Source: Xanthobacteraceae bacterium
Lineage (GTDB): Bacteria; Pseudomonadota; Alphaproteobacteria; Rhizobiales; Xanthobacteraceae
Assembly (NCBI GenBank): GCA_030044035.1
Contig: JASHWN010000217.1
Span: 1 to 5,501 of the forward strand
Reading direction: 5' to 3'
Length of the DNA: 5,501 nt
The notes below the pieces were generated by a model, which worked only from the letters and a program-made list of their open reading frames with translations, was not told where the DNA came from and searched no databases. Made by a program: the position numbers and the translations under genes. Within the stretch, counting starts at the first letter, position 1. Each line of letters opens with the position of its first letter. This document shows positions 1 through 5,501 of this stretch, piece after piece.

Positions 1-376
1 CGAAGGCCTGGATGACATGGCCGGCGGCGGCGGTGCCCTCATGCCCGTGGCTCAGAATGAGCCGCGTCGAGGCGAGATTGAGGGCGAGCCGTAGCATCGT
101 CGCGATGAGCAGCACGGTCGGGAACGAGGAGAACTCGAGCGGGCGCTGGATGAACAGCGCCACCATCAGGATCACGACTGAAAAGGTGATCGACAGCGCG
201 AGGCTGATGTCGAGCATCCAGGTCGGCATCGGCAGGATGAGCACGACCAGGATGGCGACGACGCCCAACGCCAGCGCGATCTCGCCGCGCCGCAGCAGCG
301 CGCCGAGCCGGCCGAGCAGCGCCGCCGGGCTCGGCGCCCGCGCCGCTGCCGCGGCTATGGTGGTGGCTTCCGCCAT
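1..376 (-). CDS. flhA: FlhA, flagellar type III export gate protein (N-terminal 125 residues; 3' end outside window)
   Basis: FlhA is an integral inner-membrane protein of the flagellar export gate. It helps energise export, and its cytoplasmic C-domain (not in this window) receives substrates and chaperones. The visible part has an Ala-rich cytoplasmic start (residues 1-30), a hydrophobic segment at about 33-51 ending in LPMP, a second at about 55-76, and then the highly conserved block [20 protein letters not shown] (79-98), continuing through NLASTRLIL to [10 protein letters not shown] (111-120). This block is diagnostic of the FlhA/InvA (FHIPEP) family. The ATG at 376-374 is the first start after the flbD stop; the reading frame runs off the left edge, so roughly four fifths of the protein is missing. 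No clear Shine-Dalgarno sequence lies in the 15-nt gap after flbD, so translation probably depends on ribosomes arriving from flbD. Family assignment is very secure; the exact start is fairly secure. Confidence 0.97.
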   Translation of the reverse strand, partial: MAEATTIAAAAARAPSPAALLGRLGALLRRGEIALALGVVAILVVLILPMPTWMLDISLALSITFSVVILMVALFIQRPLEFSSFPTVLLIATMLRLALNLASTRLILSHGHEGTAAAGHVIQAF

Positions 377-391
377 CAGCGCCGAGCTTCG

Positions 392-1759
392 CTACGCCAT
401 CGCCCGTTCGGGCTCTCCGGAGGGCGGCACGCTCACGCCCTCCTGGCGGTATTGCTGCAGCTTGTTGCGCAGCGTGCGGATCGAGATGCCGAGCACATTG
501 GCGGCGTGGGTGCGATTGCCGAGGCAATGCTTGAGCGTTTCGAGAATGAGGTCGCGCTCGACTTCGGCGACGGTGCGGCCGACCAGAGCGCGCGACACCT
601 GCTCGGCGGCAAGCGCGGCGTGCGCCACGGCGGGCGCGCTGCGCTGCTGATCGAGCCGCACGCCGTCGGGGGCGAGGATCGCTTCGGGCCCGATCTCGGC
701 GCCGCTCGCCATCAGCACCGCGCGATGCATGGTGTTTTCCAGCTCGCGCACATTGCCGGGCCAGTAATTGATGGCCAGCGTGCGCCGCGCGTTGGCCGAT
801 AATGGCCGCGCCGGCACGCCGTTCGCCGCCGCGTATTTCTTGACGAAATAGTCGGCGAGCTCGAGCACGTCGGCCGGCCGTTCGCGCAGCGGCGGAATTT
901 TCAAGTTCACGACGTTGAGGCGGAACAGCAGGTCCTCGCGGAAGCTGCCGGCGCGCACCGCCTCGGCGAGATTGCGGTTCGAGGTGGCGATGATGCGGAT
1001 GTCGACCGGCACCGGCCGGGTGCCGCCGACGCGGTCGATCACCCGCTCCTGGATGGCGCGCAGGAGCTTGGCCTGCAGCCGCACGTCCATCTCGGAAATT
1101 TCGTCGAGCAGGAGCGTCGAGCCGTTGGCCTCCTCGAACTTGCCGACGCGGCGCGCTACCGCCCCCGTAAAGGCGCCCTTCTCGTGGCCGAACAATTCGG
1201 ATTCCAGCAGCGATTCCGGCACCGCGGCGCAGTTGAGCGAGATCAGCGGCTTTTTGCCGCGGTGCGAGCGCGCGTGCACGTAGCGCGCCAACACCTCCTT
1301 GCCGGTGCCGGAATCGCCGGTGATCAGCACCGAGGCTTCGCTCGGCGCCACCTGCTGGGCGAGTTTGACCACGCGCGCCATGGCCTCGTCGCGGTAGATC
1401 AGCTCGCGGGCATCGTCGGCGACCGCGGCCAGCACCGCCGCGATCAGCTCCGGATCGGGCGGCAGCGGGATGTATTCCTTGGCGCCGGCATGGATGGCGG
1501 CGACCGCGGCGCGGGCGTCGGTGGCGGTGCCGCAGGCCACGATCGGCACATGGATGTGCTCGGCTTCGAGCCCGCGCACCAGTTCGCGGATCGCGACGGC
1601 GACGTCGACCATCAGCAGGTCGGCGCCGCGGCCGGCGCGCAGCACGGCGAGTGCCTGGGCGATGTCGGCGGCGTGCGTGACGCTGGCGCCCTTCTCCATG
1701 GCGAGCTTGGTCGCGGTGGTGAGCTGGCCGTCGAGCGTGCCGATGATGAGGAGCCGCAT
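392..1759 (-). CDS. flbD: FlbD, sigma-54-dependent flagellar transcription activator with degenerate receiver domain
   Basis: This is an NtrC-family activator of 455 residues with the usual three parts. Residues 1-115 are a receiver-like domain, 120-345 an AAA+ sigma-54 activation core, and 405-435 a Fis-type helix-turn-helix. The core looks fully functional: Walker A GDSGTGKE (148-155), the sigma-54-contacting GAFTGA loop (195-200), Walker B LLLDE (216-220), FREDLLFRLNV (273-283) with candidate arginine finger, and WPGNVREL (333-340). The DNA-binding end reads NRTHAANVLGISIRTLRNKL (415-434). The receiver keeps an Asp at position 52 (LLMVD) but lacks the N-terminal acidic pair, the switch Thr/Ser (Gly77 instead) and the conserved Lys (Leu99 instead). 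From memory the whole protein closely resembles Caulobacter FlbD, which activates hook/filament operons, represses its own fliF operon, and is controlled by FliX. FliX is not in this window. The gene starts 24 nt after fliN with a strong ribosome binding site of its own. Confidence 0.95.
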   Translation of the reverse strand: MRLLIIGTLDGQLTTATKLAMEKGASVTHAADIAQALAVLRAGRGADLLMVDVAVAIRELVRGLEAEHIHVPIVACGTATDARAAVAAIHAGAKEYIPLPPDPELIAAVLAAVADDARELIYRDEAMARVVKLAQQVAPSEASVLITGDSGTGKEVLARYVHARSHRGKKPLISLNCAAVPESLLESELFGHEKGAFTGAVARRVGKFEEANGSTLLLDEISEMDVRLQAKLLRAIQERVIDRVGGTRPVPVDIRIIATSNRNLAEAVRAGSFREDLLFRLNVVNLKIPPLRERPADVLELADYFVKKYAAANGVPARPLSANARRTLAINYWPGNVRELENTMHRAVLMASGAEIGPEAILAPDGVRLDQQRSAPAVAHAALAAEQVSRALVGRTVAEVERDLILETLKHCLGNRTHAANVLGISIRTLRNKLQQYRQEGVSVPPSGEPERAMA

Positions 1760-1766
1760 GGGATTA

Positions 1767-1775
1767 CTCCTTTTT
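1767..1775 (-). promoter_or_regulatory. Strong Shine-Dalgarno sequence of flbD
   Basis: On the minus strand the 24-nt gap between fliN and flbD contains AAAAAGGAG, ending 7 nt before the flbD ATG at 1759-1757. It is the best ribosome binding site in the window and fixes the flbD start. The A/T-rich stretch around it stands out against the G+C-rich surroundings. It suggests that flbD can be translated independently of fliN. Confidence 0.8.
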
Positions 1776-1783
1776 CGCGCTCT

Positions 1784-2131
1784 TTAGGAACGCTCCGCCC
1801 GGATGATTTCCGTCATGGTGACGCCGAGCTTTTCCTCGACCAGCACGACTTCGCCGCGCGCCACCAGCCGGTTGTTGACATAGATGTCGATCGCCTCGCC
1901 GACCTTGCGGTCGAGCTCGAGCACGGTGCCGGGACCAAGCTTGAGCAAGTTGCCGACGTCCATGCGGGCGCGGCCGAGCACCGCCGAAACCTGAACCGGC
2001 ACGTCGAACACCGCTTCGAGGTCGGAGGCGACGCGCGTGGTCGGCCCTTCCGGCTCCGCTGCCAGCGGCACGTCGGCGTGCGTTCCGGCATCTTCGAGAT
2101 TCGGCAGCGAGACCTTGCCATCGTCGCTCAT
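1784..2131 (-). CDS. fliN: FliN, flagellar motor switch / C-ring protein
   Basis: FliN forms the lower part of the cytoplasmic C-ring with FliM. It takes part in rotation switching and docks the FliH-FliI export ATPase complex. The protein has 115 residues. An acidic, probably flexible N-terminus (1-35) precedes one SpoA (surface presentation of antigens) domain at about 38-112. Family landmarks are FDVPVQVSAVLGR (42-54), NLLKLGPGTVLEL (61-73), VGEAIDIYVNNRLVARGEVV (77-96) and LGVTMTEII (102-110). The length is normal for a short alphaproteobacterial FliN. The ATG at 2131-2129 overlaps the TGA of the fliH-type gene (ATGA), implying translational coupling. A GAGGAG sequence 8 nt upstream supports this start. 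No fliM is present in the window, so the C-ring partner must be encoded elsewhere. A FliY or FliM identity is unlikely given the length and the single SpoA domain. Confidence 0.96.
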   Translation of the reverse strand: MSDDGKVSLPNLEDAGTHADVPLAAEPEGPTTRVASDLEAVFDVPVQVSAVLGRARMDVGNLLKLGPGTVLELDRKVGEAIDIYVNNRLVARGEVVLVEEKLGVTMTEIIRAERS

Positions 2132-2805
2132 CCTGCGATCTCCTCAACATAGCGCTGCGCGTCGGTCGTACCGGACGCCGCGGTCGGGCCGCGGCGAGCA
2201 GAAAGATACGCGGCGACCGCGGCGCCGATGGCGGCGTCGGCGCCGGCGCTGTCGCGATTGGCGCCGCCGTCGGCCCATTCGATGCGGCAATCGCCCGGCG
2301 CGATCTCCGGTTCGGCAAGCACCACCAGCCGGCCCTCGAAGCCGCGCGCGCGCACGATATCGTCGAGTTTCTCGCGCGCCGTCGTGTACAGCGTGTCATG
2401 AATTCGCACCGCGATGTGCGGCGCGGCGACCAGCTGCCCGAAGCAATCGCTCGCCAGCGCGGCGATTTCGGCGAACGGTTCGCGCGCGATCAAGGCCGGC
2501 GCCAGTTTGCGGGCGACGGCGACGGCGACTTCGACGGCTTCGCATTCGAGCCGCGTCTCGATCGCCGTCAAGGCTTTGCCCGCCTCGGCAATGCCGTCGG
2601 CGATGCGCTCGAGCGCGCCGGCGACGCGCCGCTCGGCTTCGGCCTTGGCGTCCGCTTGCGCCTCCGCATAACCGCGCCGATGGGCCGCGGCCTCGGCCTC
2701 GGCGAGCTTTTGCGCATGCTCGGCGAGCGATATCGCCGGTTTGCGGTTGGCGCCGCCGGCAAAATCGACGTCGAACAAGAATTTGGTCGGTGCGTTCATG
2801 GCCAT
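2128..2805 (-). CDS. fliH: FliH-family export ATPase regulator (FlbE-like)
   Basis: FliH binds the export ATPase FliI as a stator-like dimer and anchors it to the C-ring through FliN and to the gate through FlhA. The 225-residue product has a short N-terminal motif KFLFDVDF (8-15), then an Ala/Glu/Arg-rich, helix-forming segment at about 27-90 containing a weak GYAEAQADAKAEAER pattern (45-59). This recalls the small-residue repeat helix of FliH. The C-terminal domain is at about 90-205 and ends in GDCRIEWADGG (171-181), the typical FliH/YscL/HrpE block. Sequence divergence in this family is high, so position strengthens the call: it lies between fliG and fliN, where Caulobacter has flbE, a fliH homologue. 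The start is uncertain. ATG at 2805 is 2 nt after the fliG stop; ATG at 2799 and TTG at 2811 are alternatives, and the TTG has the best-spaced GAAGAAGAG sequence. The stop overlaps the fliN start by 4 nt. The low-complexity Ala-rich tail (206-225) is less conserved in kind. Confidence 0.85.
   Translation of the reverse strand: MAMNAPTKFLFDVDFAGGANRKPAISLAEHAQKLAEAEAAAHRRGYAEAQADAKAEAERRVAGALERIADGIAEAGKALTAIETRLECEAVEVAVAVARKLAPALIAREPFAEIAALASDCFGQLVAAPHIAVRIHDTLYTTAREKLDDIVRARGFEGRLVVLAEPEIAPGDCRIEWADGGANRDSAGADAAIGAAVAAYLSARRGPTAASGTTDAQRYVEEIAG
2140..2145 (-). promoter_or_regulatory. Shine-Dalgarno sequence of fliN
   Basis: GAGGAG on the minus strand lies 8 nt before the fliN ATG and inside the last codons of the fliH-type gene. 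It supports the start at 2131 and allows initiation at the overlapping stop/start. Confidence 0.7.
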
Positions 2806-2807
2806 GC

Positions 2808-3905
2808 TCAATAAATCAGCTCTTCTTCGCCGCGGCTCTTGGAGATGATGATTTCGCCCTTGGCGGCGAGGTCTTTGGCGAGGTTGACCAACAGCGCCTG
2901 CGCCTCGTCGACCTCGCGCAGCCGCACCGGGCCCATTGCCTGCATGTCGTCGAGCAGCATCTTGGCGGCGCGCGTCGACATGTTGGACAGGAAGTACTGG
3001 CGCACCTGCTCGGCGGCGCCCTTGAGCGCCACGGCAAGCTTGTCCTTCTCGATGTGGCGCATCAGCGTTTGCGTCGATGCGGTGTCGAGCTTGGTGAGAT
3101 CGTCGAAGGTGAACATCAGCGTCTTGATGCGCTCGGCGCTTTCCGGGTTTTCCTCCTCGAGCGAGGTGAGGAACCGCGTCTCGGTCTGCCGGTCGAAATT
3201 GTTGAAGATTTCGGCCATCACCTCGTGGGCGTCGCGCCGCCGCGTCTGCGACAGGTTCGACATGAACTCGGTGCGCAAGGTCTGCTCGACCCGCTCCAGA
3301 ACCTCCTTCTGCACCGCTTCCATGCGCAGCATGCGGTTGATGACGTCGAGCGCCAGCTCCTCGGGCAGGATCGCCAACACCCGCGCCGCGTGGTCGGGCC
3401 CGATCTTCGACAGCACCACCGCGACGGTCTGCGGGTATTCGTTCTTCAGATAGTTGGCGAGCACCTCTTCCTGGACGTTGGACAGCTTCTCCCACATGTT
3501 GCGGCCGGCCGGGCCGCGGATTTCGTCCATGATGTTGCCGACCCGTTCGGGCGGCAGATATTGCTGCAACAGGCGTTCGGTGGCGTCGTAATTGCCCATC
3601 AGCGCGCCCGACGCCGACATGCGCGAGACGAATTCGAGCAGCAGGTTCTCGACCAGCTCGGCCTCGACGGTGCCGATGGTCGACATCACGATGGAAATCT
3701 GCCGCAGCTCGTCGTCGTCGAGCATGCTCCAGATCTTGGAGCCGTGCTGCTCGCCGAGCGCCAGCATCAGCACGGCGACGCGCTCGGGCCCGGTGAGCTG
3801 GCGCTTTGGCGGCGATGCGCCGATCCGGCCGGCGAGGTTTGCCAGCGTGCTGTCGATCTCCTTGCTGGCGACGCCGTTCTCTCTTTTTTCGTATGCGGAG
3901 GGCAT
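2808..3905 (-). CDS. fliG: FliG, flagellar motor switch protein
   Basis: FliG sits on the cytoplasmic face of the MS ring, binds the FliF tail through its N-domain and FliM through its middle domain, and makes torque against the MotA stator through its C-domain. The protein has 365 residues, slightly longer than the enterobacterial form owing to a polar N-terminal extension (1-36). The N-domain begins at [16 protein letters not shown] (37-52). The middle domain has NEYPQT (155-160), matching the EHPQ FliM-binding motif with Tyr for His. The C-domain includes [12 protein letters not shown] (263-274), [17 protein letters not shown] (281-297) and [14 protein letters not shown] (308-321), followed by [12 protein letters not shown] (325-336). 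Charged residues of the torque region are present, although the usual Asp-Asp-Arg stretch reads Asp-Thr-Ala (274-276). The ATG at 3905-3903 lies 6 nt after the fliF stop and lacks a good ribosome binding site, suggesting coupling to fliF. Confidence 0.97.
   Translation of the reverse strand: MPSAYEKRENGVASKEIDSTLANLAGRIGASPPKRQLTGPERVAVLMLALGEQHGSKIWSMLDDDELRQISIVMSTIGTVEAELVENLLLEFVSRMSASGALMGNYDATERLLQQYLPPERVGNIMDEIRGPAGRNMWEKLSNVQEEVLANYLKNEYPQTVAVVLSKIGPDHAARVLAILPEELALDVINRMLRMEAVQKEVLERVEQTLRTEFMSNLSQTRRRDAHEVMAEIFNNFDRQTETRFLTSLEEENPESAERIKTLMFTFDDLTKLDTASTQTLMRHIEKDKLAVALKGAAEQVRQYFLSNMSTRAAKMLLDDMQAMGPVRLREVDEAQALLVNLAKDLAAKGEIIISKSRGEEELIY
2820..2828 (-). promoter_or_regulatory. 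Possible Shine-Dalgarno sequence of the fliH-type gene
   Basis: GAAGAAGAG on the minus strand lies within the last codons of fliG. It is 8 nt from the TTG at 2811, 14 nt from the ATG at 2805 and 20 nt from the ATG at 2799. Purine-rich codons for the Glu-Glu-Glu tail of FliG also explain it, so its role is tentative. Confidence 0.35.
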
Positions 3906-3911
3906 GGCGGA

Positions 3912-5501
3912 TCAGGCGGCGGCGCTTTCGTGCAGCCATTGACGAATGATGGAGACGGTCTCGCCCGGGTTGCGGTCGGCGATCTCGCCGACCTTTTGCA
4001 CCGATTGGGCGTGGACTTGGCCTTGGACCTGGGCGAGGTCGATCATCTTCGAGGTTTCGCTCGGCTCAGCCGAGAAGGTTGGGCCGCTTTCTACGACCGC
4101 GGCCCCGGCGCCGTCGCTTGGCGCGGCGGCGCCGACAGCGGCGGGCAGCGCCGCGACCGCCTCGACCGGCGCCAGCACGCGCCGTACCAGCGGCCGGACC
4201 ACGAGCAGCAGCACCGCGAGGCCGAGCAGGCCCATGACCACCGTCTCGATCGCCTGCATGATGTCGTCCTTGGAAAGATGCAGGGCCGAGAGCCAGCCGC
4301 CCGGTGCCGCTATCGGCTGCGGCAGCGGCTCGGCAAAGCGCAGATTGACCACCTCGACCTGGTCGCCGCGTTTCTGGTCGAAGCCGATCGCCGAGCGCAC
4401 CAGCGCCGCGATCTGGTCGATCTCCTCTTTGCTGCGCGGCTTGTAGACCGTCTCGCCCTTGTCGTTCTTGCTGTAGGTGCCGTCGACCAGGACCGCGACC
4501 GAAATGCGGTTGACGCGGCCGCCTTCGATCACTTCGGTCCTGGTGGTCTTCGAGATCTCGTAATTGACGGTCTCTTCGGATTTGCGGCTTTCGTCGCGCG
4601 GCGTCGCGCCCGGTTCGGCCGGGTTCTGACGCTGCTGGAGGCCCTGCGGTATTTCGTTGCCGACCGTGACTTGGTTGGAATTGGCGGCATTGCTGGCGGA
4701 GCTTTCCTCGCGGGTTTGGCTCGATCGGACGACGCGGCCGTTGGGATCGAATTTGTCCGACGTTTCGGTGACGCGGTTGAAATCGAAATCGGCGGTCAGT
4801 TGCACGCGGGCGTGGTCCGGCCCGACCACCGAGCTGACGATCTGCTCGATCTCTTGGCGCAGCCGTTTCTCGACCGCGACCTGCCGCTCGTCGGCGGCGA
4901 CGTCGCTGGTCCCGTTATCGTCGCCGGCGCCGTCGGCCAACAGGTTGCCGGCTTCATCGACGATCGAGACGCGCTGCGGCCGCAACCCGTTCACCGCCGT
5001 GGCGACGAGATGACGGATGGCGCGGACCTGGGTCGGCTCGAGCGTGCCGCGCACCCGCAGCACGATGGAGGCGGACGGCTCGACCTTGTCGCGCGAGAAC
5101 AGCGGCCGTTCCGGCATGACCAGATGCACGCGGGCGTCCGCCACCCGGTCGAGCGTGCGGATGGTGCGGGAGAGCTCGCCCTCGAGCGCCCGCACCGCGT
5201 CGATGTTCTGCACGAAGCTCGTCGTGCCGAGCGCGTCGGTGCGGTCGAAGATTTCGTAGCCGACGCCGCCGCCCTTGGGCAGGCCGCTCTGGGCGAGCTG
5301 CATGCGCAGCCGCGCCACCCGATCCCTGGGGACCAGGATGACGTTGCCGTCGCCGCGCAGCTGATAGGACACGGCCTCGCGGTCCAGCTCTTTGGCGATG
5401 GCAGCCGAATCGTCCATCGTCAGGTTGGTGAACAGCGGCGTCATTTCCGGCGCCGTGACGCGCAGAATGATGAAGGCGAAGAAGCCAATCAGCGCGATGG
5501 T
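3912..5501 (-). CDS. fliF: FliF, flagellar MS-ring protein (first residues outside window)
   Basis: FliF forms the MS ring in the inner membrane, the base for FliG and the housing of the export gate. The frame is open to the right edge, giving 529 visible residues. The ATG at 5444 is internal, because the codons before it encode the end of the first transmembrane helix (TIALIGFFAFIILRV, visible residues 1-15). Judging from family lengths, probably only some 20 residues are missing. Landmarks in visible numbering: PLFTNLTMDD (22-31), the periplasmic ring-building region with SGLPKGGGVGYEIFD (72-86) and VHLVMPERPLFSRD (125-138), a polar low-complexity stretch (about 263-310) in the beta-collar region, and GDQVEVVNLRF (379-389). 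The second transmembrane segment is at about 415-436, followed by an Ala/Pro/Gly-rich linker (about 445-475) and the FliG-binding tail (about 484-529, with RNPGETVSIIRQWL at 510-523). The stop is 6 nt before fliG. Confidence 0.97.
   Translation of the reverse strand, partial: TIALIGFFAFIILRVTAPEMTPLFTNLTMDDSAAIAKELDREAVSYQLRGDGNVILVPRDRVARLRMQLAQSGLPKGGGVGYEIFDRTDALGTTSFVQNIDAVRALEGELSRTIRTLDRVADARVHLVMPERPLFSRDKVEPSASIVLRVRGTLEPTQVRAIRHLVATAVNGLRPQRVSIVDEAGNLLADGAGDDNGTSDVAADERQVAVEKRLRQEIEQIVSSVVGPDHARVQLTADFDFNRVTETSDKFDPNGRVVRSSQTREESSASNAANSNQVTVGNEIPQGLQQRQNPAEPGATPRDESRKSEETVNYEISKTTRTEVIEGGRVNRISVAVLVDGTYSKNDKGETVYKPRSKEEIDQIAALVRSAIGFDQKRGDQVEVVNLRFAEPLPQPIAAPGGWLSALHLSKDDIMQAIETVVMGLLGLAVLLLVVRPLVRRVLAPVEAVAALPAAVGAAAPSDGAGAAVVESGPTFSAEPSETSKMIDLAQVQGQVHAQSVQKVGEIADRNPGETVSIIRQWLHESAAA

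Larger units (their letters stand above)
1..5501 (-). other. Single transcription unit fliF-fliG-fliH(flbE)-fliN-flbD-flhA
   Basis: All six genes face the same way. Junctions are 6 nt (fliF/fliG), 2 nt (fliG/fliH), a 4-nt overlap (fliH/fliN), 24 nt (fliN/flbD) and 15 nt (flbD/flhA). No gap can hold a full sigma-54 or sigma-70 promoter together with a terminator, and I see no stem-loop plus T-run at any junction. The promoter is therefore expected upstream of fliF, beyond the right edge, and the unit continues past the left edge through flhA. Operon structure is inferred from spacing, not shown by transcripts. Confidence 0.85.

Noticed and set aside
39..527. A 162-codon minus-strand frame spanning the flbD/flhA junction
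   Set aside because: It is out of frame with both flbD and flhA, both of which have unmistakable family motifs across this stretch. The composition is Arg/Ala/His-rich and without recognisable domains.
12..650. A 212-codon plus-strand frame opposite flhA and the end of flbD
   Set aside because: It is Ser/Arg/Ala-rich with no motif, and antisense to conserved coding sequence. It is treated as a shadow.
1760..1783. A possible internal sigma-54 promoter or terminator between fliN and flbD
   Set aside because: The 24-nt gap has no GG-N10-GC pair in the right context for a -24/-12 element and no stem-loop. Its A/T-rich content is explained by the ribosome binding site.
1184..2152. A 322-codon open frame on the plus strand, antisense to flbD and fliN
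   Set aside because: It mirrors the coding frame of two clearly recognised genes, is unnaturally rich in His, Asp, Gly and Arg, matches no family I know and crosses a gene junction. Long antisense open frames are expected in G+C-rich coding DNA.
2806..3939. Upstream extension of the fliH-type frame, open through all of fliG and giving a 603-codon frame
   Set aside because: The extension is Arg/Ala/Gly-rich and lies out of frame inside fliG, which is strongly conserved in its own frame. It is a composition artefact; the fliH-type gene starts near 2805.
4080..4170. A repetitive GCC/GGC-rich tract on reading by eye
   Set aside because: It encodes the Ala/Pro/Gly-rich linker between the second FliF transmembrane helix and its FliG-binding tail. 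It has no regular repeat unit.
5442..5444. ATG as the start of fliF
   Set aside because: Codons upstream (to 5501) stay open and encode a hydrophobic helix typical of the first FliF transmembrane segment. The true start is therefore beyond the right edge.

Overview
The window is a compact flagellar operon. All genes are on the minus strand, so transcription runs from the right end (5501) towards the left end (1). In order of transcription it holds fliF (5' end beyond the window), fliG, a fliH-type gene (called flbE in Caulobacter), fliN, flbD and the first 125 codons of flhA. Base composition is high in G+C (roughly two thirds by eye). Gene order and protein sequences point to an alphaproteobacterium, most likely in the Hyphomicrobiales (Nitrobacteraceae/Bradyrhizobium, Rhodopseudomonas, Xanthobacteraceae or a relative). 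The main pointer is flbD: this sigma-54 activator is typical of Caulobacter-like flagellar systems, and the fliF-fliG-flbE-fliN-flbD order resembles the Caulobacter fliF operon. The exact genus is inference.

Layout: 3912-5501 encodes the MS-ring protein FliF. 2808-3905 encodes the rotor/switch protein FliG. 2128-2805 encodes a FliH-family protein of the export ATPase complex. 1784-2131 encodes the switch/C-ring protein FliN. 392-1759 encodes the regulator FlbD. 1-376 encodes the N-terminus of the export-gate protein FlhA. Junctions are tight (gaps of 6, 2, 24 and 15 nt, and one 4-nt ATGA overlap), so there is essentially no intergenic DNA. I see no promoter, terminator, RNA gene, insertion sequence, repeat array or CRISPR.

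How the genes fit together: FliF forms the membrane ring, FliG docks on its cytoplasmic tail, and FliN completes the rotor/switch. FliH and FlhA belong to the type III export machine housed inside that ring. FlbD is expected to couple completion of this early structure to sigma-54-dependent transcription of the later hook and filament genes. It has an intact sigma-54 AAA+ core but a receiver domain missing most phosphorylation residues, which fits control by a protein partner (FliX in Caulobacter) rather than by ordinary phosphotransfer.

I did not find an undescribed system. The points worth a second look are modest: the degenerate FlbD receiver, the uncertain start of the fliH-type gene, the unusually strong ribosome binding site of flbD, and the single in-frame TAG separating flbD from flhA.
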